From NCBI GenBank assembly GCA_002717655.1, contig PBAY01000039.1, positions 62,001 to 126,000 of the forward strand: a DNA stretch of 64,000 nt, read 5' to 3'. Position 1 is the stretch's first letter. Every line of letters begins with the position of its first letter. A program made the translations under genes and the position numbers. The stretch is from Phycisphaerae bacterium. GTDB lineage: Bacteria > Planctomycetota > Phycisphaerae > Phycisphaerales > SM1A02. The notes below the pieces were generated by a model. That model was not told where the DNA came from and searched no databases. It was given only the letters and a program-made list of their open reading frames with translations. Below are positions 37,981 through 45,200 of the stretch, one piece after another.

Positions 37981-39471
37981 ATGATCTACCTTCTGATAGC
38001 TGTATCCATGTTTGCCCAGGAAGGCGCGAAGCCTGCTGATGGTTCCCTCTCGACGAAACCCAATATCGTCTATGTCCTTGCGGATGATCTTGGCTGGGGA
38101 GAAGTCGGTTGCTATGGCCAGGACAAGATTCGTACACCCCATATCGATCGCCTTGCCGAGCAGGGGATGTTGTTTACGCAGCACTATTCAGGCAGCACGG
38201 TCTGTGCACCTTCACGCTGTGTTCTTCTGACAGGAAAGCACACAGGCAATGCCATCGTGCGCAACAACTGGGAAAATGGTGGCTGGGGAGCGGATGAACC
38301 TGAAGGGCAGTATCCACTTCCTGAAGAAGAGGTCACCATTGCCGAGATCCTGAAGGATCAGGGCTATGCAACCAGTTGTGTCGGGAAGTGGGGTCTCGGG
38401 GGACCGGAGACGGTGGGGCATCCCAACAATCAGGGATTCGATCATTTCTATGGCTACCTGTGCCAGCGAAAGGCTCACAACTACTACCCCTCACATCTCT
38501 GGCGTAATCACGACAAGCATGTCATCAATGATGGCGAGTACTACCGTGCCCACCAGAAGATCACCGAACCTCTTGAGAGTGAAGCTGAATATCGCAGTCG
38601 ATACGACCGGAAGGACTATGCGCCGGATCTGATGCGTGATGAAGCGGTCAAATTCATCAGAGACCACTCTGATCAACCATTCTTCCTGTACTACGCAAGC
38701 CCCATTCCTCATGTGGCCATTCAAGCGCCATGGGATGACATTCATGCGTATCCGGCGGACTGGGATCAGGAACACTATCTGGGACAGAAGTCCTATCTTC
38801 CTCATCCTCGACCACGTGCGGCCTACGCCGCCATGATCACCCGGTTGGATGAAGAGATCGGGGCCTTGCTGGACGAACTGGACAGGCAGGGTGTTGCAGA
38901 CAACACCATCGTGATCGTCTCCAGTGACAATGGAACAACCTATGCAGGCGGGGTTGATTACGATTTCTTCGACAGCACGGCTCATCTTCGTGGCCTGAAA
39001 GGATCACTCTATGAGGGCGGTGTACGCGTACCCATGGTGGTTCGATGGCCAGGACAGGTTGAACCTGGAAGCACCACTGATTACATCAGCGGCTTTCAGG
39101 ACATCCTTCCCACGATTGCTGACATCACGGGTGCGGAAGCTGTTGAAAGTGATGGGCATTCCATCCTTCCCACCTTGAAGGGTCTGCACCAACCACCCCA
39201 TGGTCCGATGTACTGGGAGATCGGATCCAAGCAGGCTGTGCGAGATGGTCGTTGGAAGGCGGTTCGGAATGGACTGAGGAAGGGAGATATGACGATCCAG
39301 TTGTTCGATCTGGATGCGGATCCTTCCGAATCACGTGATGTCGCCGCTGAGCATCCTGAAGTCCTTGAACGCATGGCAACCTTGATGACCGAGTTGCGGA
39401 CTCCATCGAAGCAATTCCCGCTTCCATCAATCGACACCCCTCCACCAACGGCGGATAAGAAGGCTTCATGA
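37981..39471 (+). CDS. Exported Cys-type sulfatase
   Basis: A 496-aa arylsulfatase-family enzyme that removes sulfate esters, probably from polysaccharides outside the cytoplasm. A short signal peptide opens the protein. Metal ligands are in VLADDLGWG. The formylglycine-forming site is Cys75 in VCAPSRCVLLTGKHTG (C-x-P-S-R-x4-TG). GKWGLGGPE holds a conserved lysine, and VIVSSDNGTTY holds the second pair of calcium ligands. The formylglycine-generating enzyme is not in the window. The stop overlaps the start of the CxxCH toroid gene. Confidence 0.93.
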   Translation: MIYLLIAVSMFAQEGAKPADGSLSTKPNIVYVLADDLGWGEVGCYGQDKIRTPHIDRLAEQGMLFTQHYSGSTVCAPSRCVLLTGKHTGNAIVRNNWENGGWGADEPEGQYPLPEEEVTIAEILKDQGYATSCVGKWGLGGPETVGHPNNQGFDHFYGYLCQRKAHNYYPSHLWRNHDKHVINDGEYYRAHQKITEPLESEAEYRSRYDRKDYAPDLMRDEAVKFIRDHSDQPFFLYYASPIPHVAIQAPWDDIHAYPADWDQEHYLGQKSYLPHPRPRAAYAAMITRLDEEIGALLDELDRQGVADNTIVIVSSDNGTTYAGGVDYDFFDSTAHLRGLKGSLYEGGVRVPMVVRWPGQVEPGSTTDYISGFQDILPTIADITGAEAVESDGHSILPTLKGLHQPPHGPMYWEIGSKQAVRDGRWKAVRNGLRKGDMTIQLFDLDADPSESRDVAAEHPEVLERMATLMTELRTPSKQFPLPSIDTPPPTADKKAS

Positions 39472-40544
39472 TGCAGCATCCTCTGGTGCTGGTACTGGCC
39501 ATGCAGGCGGGGGCTGCTGATGTCCTCACTCCTGATCGTGATGAGCCAGTGCGTGCTGAATTCTCATTGCAGGCTGCGGATACCTATCTGGCAGAAGCGG
39601 CGGGCAACTGGAACACAACCTACAAGTGTGTCACCTGCCATACCAATGGTCTGTATCTCATCTCCGGGGCGATGGAACCCGCGGGCAAACCCTGGGATGA
39701 CACCCGCGCCTTTGCCTTGGAATACCTCGATGGATTCATGAACGGTACTTCCACCAGACGTGGCCAATATGGTGCAGTCGAGGGAGTCGTGGCAACAGCC
39801 TGTTTTCTCGCGATGGGTGACAGTATTCGTCATGGAACCCTTTCACCTGAAACCCGCCTGGCACTTGATTACGCCATTTCACTGCAGGATGACGCGGGCC
39901 ATTGGCCTGACTGGCTGGCGTGCAACTGGCCTCCTTATGAAAGTGATACTCATTTTGGAGTCACCTTGATGGCCATTGCCATCGGCCGTTCTCCGCGTGA
40001 CTATCAAGAAGAGGAGCATGTAAGGAAAGCTCATGCACGGCTTCAATCCTGGCTTGAACAGAACCCACCCGAGAACTTACATCAGAAGGCGATGTTGATC
40101 TGGGCTGCTGCCGAGGGAGACCTGAAGCTTGCTCCTGAATCCAAGGAAACCTGGATGTCGGAATTGAGTTCTCTACAACAGGAAGATGGCGGCTGGTCCA
40201 TGTCTTCGCTTGGTAACTGGCCTCGCCGCGATGGAACAGCACAGCTGACAACCAGTGAAGCGTATCCAACAGCTTTCTGCATCTGGGTTCTACGTCGAGG
40301 CGGCATGCCAACGGAATCCGACAGCATCCAGCAAGCGGTTGCTTGGTTGAAGGCCAATCAGCGTGAAAGCGGACGATGGTTCAGCCGTTCACAACGCGTT
40401 GACTCTCGCCATTATCTCTCCAATGCAGCAACAAACATGGCGACCATCGCCTTGCGAGCTACGGCACCCTCGGTCATCCGCCGGCCCTTCAACAGGAATG
40501 CCACGATATCGATTCAGTCGGATGGGATGGACCAGTCCCAGTAG
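39468..40544 (+). CDS. Toroid-fold protein with a single CxxCH haem motif
   Basis: A 358-aa exported protein with a short signal peptide (HPLVLVLAMQAGA). Cys54-Cys57-His58 in CVTCHTNG is a c-type haem attachment motif. The rest resembles an alpha/alpha toroid of the terpene cyclase/prenyltransferase fold, with repeat-like blocks LDYAISLQDDAGHWPDW, LSSLQQEDGGWSMSSLG and AVAWLKANQRESGRWF. The DxDD motif of squalene-hopene cyclase is not seen, so it is unlikely to be a cyclase. It is coupled to the sulfatase upstream (ATGA). Inferred: a haem-bearing binding or redox protein of the periplasm. Its end overlaps the convergent lipoprotein gene by 31 bases. Confidence 0.75.
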   Translation: MMQHPLVLVLAMQAGAADVLTPDRDEPVRAEFSLQAADTYLAEAAGNWNTTYKCVTCHTNGLYLISGAMEPAGKPWDDTRAFALEYLDGFMNGTSTRRGQYGAVEGVVATACFLAMGDSIRHGTLSPETRLALDYAISLQDDAGHWPDWLACNWPPYESDTHFGVTLMAIAIGRSPRDYQEEEHVRKAHARLQSWLEQNPPENLHQKAMLIWAAAEGDLKLAPESKETWMSELSSLQQEDGGWSMSSLGNWPRRDGTAQLTTSEAYPTAFCIWVLRRGGMPTESDSIQQAVAWLKANQRESGRWFSRSQRVDSRHYLSNAATNMATIALRATAPSVIRRPFNRNATISIQSDGMDQSQ

Positions 40545-41029
40545 CCTTCCGGATGACGGCAACGGATCTGAAGTGCCTGCACGCTGTAGCCATTGATGCG
40601 AGGCTTGAGAACTTCCCAGGCTTCATGACTCGGCGCTGTGGATTCCAGAATCGACGACTGCCCCTCGGCTTGCAGTTGCTCAAGCAGCAATACCTTTCGA
40701 GATTGAAGATCTCCGACAATCGAGTTGAGGGCATCACACACCTGCTGCTTGAGTCGTCCGTTTCGATTGACTCTTACGAACACTTCATATCCAGTGTCAC
40801 ATTCATCGACCAGCAACGCCCAGAGTTCCTGACGTAGATTCTGGGGAAGACCATCGAGACCAACTGCCTGTTGCAGGACATCTACCTGAGCCTTCAGAAG
40901 AACGTTCAGATGTCGTGCGGTTGTTTCAGGATCCCATTCTTCTGAATCATGCCAGGGATCCTGTTGTTTGCAGCTCATCAAAACAAGCAGCAGACCGAAT
41001 ACCCAGACGAAACGACTGATGTGGTTCAT
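40514..41029 (-). CDS. Small predicted lipoprotein of unknown function
   Basis: A 171-aa protein. The start MNHISRFVWVFGLLLVLMSC gives a lipoprotein signal with a lipobox-like LMSC at residues 17-20 and overlaps the stop of the upstream sulfatase (ATGA). A longer in-frame start at 41092 lies inside that gene and would destroy the signal. The mature part is helical and charged, with DPETTARHLNVLLKAQVDVLQ and VQALQIRCRHPEGYW near the end. No family is recognised. Context suggests a membrane-bound helper of the sulfatase unit. Confidence 0.7.
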   Translation of the reverse strand: MNHISRFVWVFGLLLVLMSCKQQDPWHDSEEWDPETTARHLNVLLKAQVDVLQQAVGLDGLPQNLRQELWALLVDECDTGYEVFVRVNRNGRLKQQVCDALNSIVGDLQSRKVLLLEQLQAEGQSSILESTAPSHEAWEVLKPRINGYSVQALQIRCRHPEGYWDWSIPSD

Positions 41030-42399
41030 GGTGAGTTCGTTGGCGAACCCGCAATGGAAACAGGCATTGGTGCTTGCACGTCCTTGCGCCACTGCTGCAT
41101 CTGCTTGAGAAGTCTGTTGCGCGTTTCTGGATGATCAGCTGCAACATTCTTCGTTTCACCAGGATCGGTTCGAAGATCGTAGAGTTCAACTCGACCGTCT
41201 TCGAAAAATTCGAGCAGCTTCCAATCGCCTTCCCGCACCACACCGACCGGCGTGGTTCGCCAGGGACCAGCCTTTCCACCGGCTTCCAGATAGGCCGGGA
41301 AGTGCCAGAACAGCGAACGTTTCTTGAAAGTTCCGTTGTTCTCCAGAAGAGGTACGAGACTGTGCCCATCCAGCTCATTGGATGGATGGTCGATGTCAGC
41401 AAGTTCAAGAATCGTCGGCACGACGTCCATGAGTGTCACAGGGACCTCGCATGTCCCTGACTCGATGCCAGGCATCGTGATGACCAGAGGTACTCTGATT
41501 CCGCCTTCATAGAGCATGCCCTTGGCGCCGCGCAGATCACCGTTTGAACTCACACCACCCGAACCACCGTTGTCCGAGCAGAAGATGATGATCGTGTCAT
41601 CATCCATACGTTCCATGAGTCGACCAATATTGCGGTCAGTGCGTTGCATCATGGCGGCATAGGAAGCTGCACGTTTGTTCAGACCTGGCGTGGCCGCCTG
41701 AAGTGCCGCCACTTCTTCCGGCGTCGCCTGGAAAGGTGAGTGCACGGCATAGGGCGAGAAGTACAGGAACAAGGGCTGGTCCTGATCGGACTCGACAAGT
41801 GCAAGCGTTTCATCCGTCAGCCTGTCGGTCAGCGATTCACCTTCGGGTCCATCGGGCAGATCAGCATTGCGGTAAGGACTGAAGTAGGACTTGGGATGGC
41901 CAGCTCGATTGCCTCCGATGTTGTGATCAAATCCCTGATCAAGAGGATCATCGCCCAGATGCCATTTCCCGACGTGTACGGTTCGATAGCCGGCTTCCTT
42001 CATTCTCTCAGCAAGAGTCACGGCATCATCGGTCAGATACTTGCCGTTCGGCGGTGGTTTCAGCTTCCGATTTTCCGCTTTGCCACGAGTCGGTGTCCCG
42101 ACCGTGGTGATGCCATGTCTGGGTGACCATTGTCCAGTCATGAGCGTGGCGCGACTGGGGGCACAATTGGGACCATCACTGCATGCCTGAGTGAATACTT
42201 TGCCTCGTGCAGCAAGTGCATCCATGTGAGGGGTCTCGTGTGCGCCGCCAGGCATGAAGCCTGGGTCAGCCCAACCCATGTCATCAATGATGATGACGAC
42301 CACATCAGGCTTTGATGCAGAATTGGTGGTGTCAGCCATGGAAGCCATGGCGATTGATGCAACAGCAAGAACAACGAGCCATGGACTTCGAAGGTTCAT
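41026..42399 (-). CDS. Exported Cys-type sulfatase (second copy)
   Basis: A 457-aa sulfatase with a clear signal peptide (PWLVVLAVASIAMASMA) and a good ribosome site (GAGGTACTGAC). Motifs are VIIIDDMGWAD for calcium binding, Cys79 in NCAPSRATLMTGQWSP for formylglycine, VHVGKWHLGDDP, and IIFCSDNGGSGG. It is shorter than and distinct from the first sulfatase in the window, so a different sulfated glycan is likely. The lipoprotein gene is coupled downstream, and the LolA/TlpA-type gene lies 28 bases upstream on the same strand. Confidence 0.93.
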   Translation of the reverse strand: MNLRSPWLVVLAVASIAMASMADTTNSASKPDVVVIIIDDMGWADPGFMPGGAHETPHMDALAARGKVFTQACSDGPNCAPSRATLMTGQWSPRHGITTVGTPTRGKAENRKLKPPPNGKYLTDDAVTLAERMKEAGYRTVHVGKWHLGDDPLDQGFDHNIGGNRAGHPKSYFSPYRNADLPDGPEGESLTDRLTDETLALVESDQDQPLFLYFSPYAVHSPFQATPEEVAALQAATPGLNKRAASYAAMMQRTDRNIGRLMERMDDDTIIIFCSDNGGSGGVSSNGDLRGAKGMLYEGGIRVPLVITMPGIESGTCEVPVTLMDVVPTILELADIDHPSNELDGHSLVPLLENNGTFKKRSLFWHFPAYLEAGGKAGPWRTTPVGVVREGDWKLLEFFEDGRVELYDLRTDPGETKNVAADHPETRNRLLKQMQQWRKDVQAPMPVSIAGSPTNSP

Positions 42400-42427
42400 G
42401 TCAGTACCTCACTGGATGGAAGATGAA

Positions 42428-43717
42428 TCAGGCGCCTTCCTTGCCAAGCGCCTTGTCGATCGCACCATTCATGATCTTGTTGGTGTGTTCTTCGCCTCTG
42501 AAGCCGATCTCGACCTTCACGATGGTTCCATCAGGTCCGATGACGACCGTATGAGGTATGCCGGAAACACCGTACTTGTTGCCGATGGCACCATCCCGAT
42601 CCATGAGAACAGGTAGATCCCAGTTGGACTTTTCAAGGAAAGCCTTGACCTTCTCAGGCGCTTCCCTCATATCGACTGACCAGAGTACGACACCATCGTC
42701 GGCTCGCTTCTTCGCGATGTCCATCAGAACAGGAAGGCCTTTCCTGCAAGGTCCACACCAGGTGGCCCAGAAGTCGAGAATGACGACCTTGCCCTTCAGT
42801 GATTCAAGTGAAATGGACTTGCCTTCAAGACTGTCGAGCGTGAACTCGGGAGCAGGCTTGCCGACCATTTCAGATTCCGGTTCCGCCTGACCTTCCGGCA
42901 TCGGTGGAGCCATGGCCTTCATCATGTGTTCAAGCACATTGTCGACCTTTTCCCAACCTTCCGGCTCCTTCCATGTGAAGTTTGAGGATTCTGCTGTTGC
43001 AGGCTTCCAACTCTTGAACACGAACTGCATGGCCTGTGGCCCAGGAGCACGAGCTTCAGGAGTATCAGGCATTTCAATCCGTATTCGCTTGATCCACGGC
43101 TCAGCTCCATCAGCAATTCCGAATGCCACGGTGGGGAACACCATGTTGGCTGGATCTGCTTTGAGTACGAGCTCGGTTTCGCCCGGATTCTTGCCTTTCT
43201 GAGCTGTAACGGATGCAGCCTCCATGAACGGTTGAGACTTCAGGAGATTCCCTTCAAGGAGATGGATCAGCAATGATCCAGGCCCCATCATTTCACCGAT
43301 GTCCTTGGCCACCGCCTTCAGGTCAGCTGGTGCTGGAGATTCGCTCCAGATCTTCCCCATGTCTGAATACGTCCAGAGTTCCTTTCCATCCGAAACGAAG
43401 GACATGTTGGCTTTTGATTCAACCCGGAACATGTTGGGCTTCACCACATCCATCGATGTATTCATGTCTTCCATACCTGGCATGCCGGGCATTCCAGGGA
43501 TTTCCATGCTCATGCTGGTGGAAGCTCCCGGAAGACTTCTGTAGAAGGCATTGATTCGATCGATGACTTTCTTGGCTTCTTCGCCGACCGTAACCGTTGA
43601 GGCGGGTGCTGCAGCCTGATCCTGACCAAGAACCATGCTCGAGGTCATCATTGGAAAACTGCTGGCAGCAGCGGTGCCAGCGATCATGAGAATGGGAGTG
43701 ATGATGAAACGGAGCAT
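42428..43717 (-). CDS. Exported fusion of a LolA/DUF2092-like domain and a TlpA-type thioredoxin
   Basis: A 429-aa protein with a signal peptide and a strong ribosome site (AGGAGG). The first part (about residues 40-270) resembles lipoprotein-carrier-type beta domains: RINAFYRSLPGASTSMSM, then FRVESKANMSFVSDGKELW. The C-terminal thioredoxin domain begins at APEFTLDSLEGKSISLE and contains FWATWCGPCRKGLPVL (CxxC near residue 322) and GISGIPHTVVIGPDG-like sequence (here VSGIPHTVVIG) with the cis-proline. It is a likely periplasmic thiol reductant, and it lies upstream of the second sulfatase. Confidence 0.85.
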   Translation of the reverse strand: MLRFIITPILMIAGTAAASSFPMMTSSMVLGQDQAAAPASTVTVGEEAKKVIDRINAFYRSLPGASTSMSMEIPGMPGMPGMEDMNTSMDVVKPNMFRVESKANMSFVSDGKELWTYSDMGKIWSESPAPADLKAVAKDIGEMMGPGSLLIHLLEGNLLKSQPFMEAASVTAQKGKNPGETELVLKADPANMVFPTVAFGIADGAEPWIKRIRIEMPDTPEARAPGPQAMQFVFKSWKPATAESSNFTWKEPEGWEKVDNVLEHMMKAMAPPMPEGQAEPESEMVGKPAPEFTLDSLEGKSISLESLKGKVVILDFWATWCGPCRKGLPVLMDIAKKRADDGVVLWSVDMREAPEKVKAFLEKSNWDLPVLMDRDGAIGNKYGVSGIPHTVVIGPDGTIVKVEIGFRGEEHTNKIMNGAIDKALGKEGA

Positions 43718-43830
43718 TGAGAGGCCTCCTTGGGGCTTGGTCTTTATGTCTTGGATGAATCATGGTACGCCGTGAATGAGCCGAAGGGAGCTGAAAGGGC
43801 TCCATCTTCTGGATCATCTACACTGGGGAC

Positions 43831-43916
43831 GGGTCCGTGGCGGAATTGGCAGACGCAGCGGCCTTAAAAGCCGCAGCCCCGATAGGGGCGTGTGGGTTCG
43901 AGTCCCACCGGGCCTA
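43831..43916 (+). tRNA. tRNA-Leu (TAA)
   Basis: An 86-base class II tRNA. Acceptor GGGTCCG pairs with CGGGCCT (one G-T), the anticodon stem GCGGC/GCCGC carries the loop CTTAAAA, a long variable arm CCCC-GATA-GGGG is present, and the T arm is GTGGG-TTCGAGT-CCCAC. Anticodon TAA reads UUA and UUG. The discriminator is A, as expected for tRNA-Leu. CCA is not encoded. TACACT seven bases upstream may be its -10 box. Confidence 0.97.
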
Positions 43917-43970
43917 TTGCAATGAGCTCCTGAAAGTTCAGGATCAACCCTATCAATCCGGAGTTCCGCC

Positions 43971-44513
43971 ATGCGAGTATCGGTTTCAAGAGAGCAGGTA
44001 CTCAAGGCGTTTGAACTTGTGGAGCAGGATCCTGTTTTCAGTAACAGCAGGAAGATCGTCAAGGATGGCGGGATGCCTCTGGAGATGATTCATGCCATGT
44101 GTGCCAATCCAGAGGTACTTCAGGGATTCGGTGCATTGAGTTCAACTCTGTATCCCGGAGGTTCTCTGGAGTCGGAAGTCAAGGAGATCGTGATCCTTGC
44201 TGCCTCGCGTGAAAATCAATGTCAGTTCTGCATGGAATCACATGTTGATCTTGCAGCAGCTGTCGGGATGGAGCATCCACTGGAACTGCTTGATCTTCCA
44301 GATCAACTCACGACACGTCAACAGCTCGCAATGAACTGGACGCTGGCGGTCATGCAGGACAGCAATCGGATTTCCGATGAGCTTTTCAATCAGGTGCACG
44401 AGTGCTTTGGTGATGATGGCATCATCGAACTGACGATGCTGGTCGGCTACATCAACATGTTGAACATGTTCAACAACGCGCTGCAGAACAGATACCACGG
44501 TGAGATATCCTGA
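43971..44513 (+). CDS. AhpD-like carboxymuconolactone decarboxylase-fold protein
   Basis: A 180-aa protein of the AhpD/CMD superfamily. The peroxidase-type motif E-x2-C-x2-C-x3-H is at residues 81-91 (ENQCQFCMESH), in the expected helix after LESEVKEIVILAASR. Members reduce peroxides or act in redox relay; the substrate here is unknown. CGGAG lies upstream of the ATG. The gene follows tRNA-Leu and is convergent with the zinc-ribbon gene. Confidence 0.85.
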   Translation: MRVSVSREQVLKAFELVEQDPVFSNSRKIVKDGGMPLEMIHAMCANPEVLQGFGALSSTLYPGGSLESEVKEIVILAASRENQCQFCMESHVDLAAAVGMEHPLELLDLPDQLTTRQQLAMNWTLAVMQDSNRISDELFNQVHECFGDDGIIELTMLVGYINMLNMFNNALQNRYHGEIS

Positions 44514-44521
44514 TCAATGCT

Positions 44522-44980
44522 TCAGATGGATACATCAATCCACTCGAACTGCATCCCACAACCGGCACATTGCCCTGACTGACCAGCGGCTCTTTCAGCC
44601 GGCAGAGGTGCACCGCACTCCAGACAGTTCAGTTCCGTGATGTCAACGATCATCCCGCCGCCGGCCAGTGTGATACCGGCCTTGTCCAGAAGTTCGATGG
44701 CTTGCATTCGATCAGCAGCAGCGACCGGCAGTACTCGGGAGTTCGCAGCTGATTCAAACACATAACCCATGGCTTGAAGTCCACCGAGCACACCACTCTG
44801 CTCGGCTTGTCCAACAAGCAGACCAGCGCCATCGAGCAGATTTCGAGCTCGCCCAAAATCCACGGTGAAAGCGGGTTGAAGCAGTTCCAACGCCGGTTCC
44901 TGACAGTCAGGGCAGTTATCCGGACCCGCTGGGCGTGTGTTCTGGCAGGACCAGCAGATGATGTTTTCTGGGGAATCCAC
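44522..44980 (-). CDS. Double zinc-ribbon protein of unknown function
   Basis: A 152-aa protein with a four-Cys ribbon at each end: CWSCQNTRPAGPDNCPDC at residues 9-26, and near the C-terminus CLECGAPLP followed by CAGCGMQFE. The middle 80 residues contain two similar segments, ARNLLDGAGLLVG and AIELLDKAGITLAGG, which suggest a small duplicated fold like those of DUF2007-type proteins (tentative). Start is GTG; GAGG is only one base upstream, so initiation is not well defined. No binding partner is evident. Confidence 0.65.
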   Translation of the reverse strand: MDSPENIICWSCQNTRPAGPDNCPDCQEPALELLQPAFTVDFGRARNLLDGAGLLVGQAEQSGVLGGLQAMGYVFESAANSRVLPVAAADRMQAIELLDKAGITLAGGGMIVDITELNCLECGAPLPAERAAGQSGQCAGCGMQFEWIDVSI

Positions 44981-45200
44981 ACCTCAATGGTAGCTCTCTG
45001 ACGGAAAGTTCATCTGATCCGGTGGCTGACCGCAGCAGAGAATCAACGTATCTTGAATTTCTCGGAAGTTCTGAATGAAACAGGGCCTAAGGCTGTTCTC
45101 AAGGCACGCCTGGCGGTCTTCTCTTCCCTCTGGGGGCGTTGCTATCGGTACCATGCAGAGCTGATGGCCTTCAAGGCTGAAGTCGGGAAAAGGAACCAGC
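44981..45200. other. Intergenic region between zinc-ribbon and FHA-protease genes
   Basis: 220 bases between two divergent genes. I see no hairpin with a T-run and no convincing promoter pair. A purine-rich ribosome site (GGGAAAAGGAACC) precedes the protease gene. Confidence 0.5.

Noticed and set aside
39468-40544. Squalene-hopene cyclase
   Set aside because: The repeats resemble the toroid fold, but the catalytic DxDD is absent and the protein is half the usual length.
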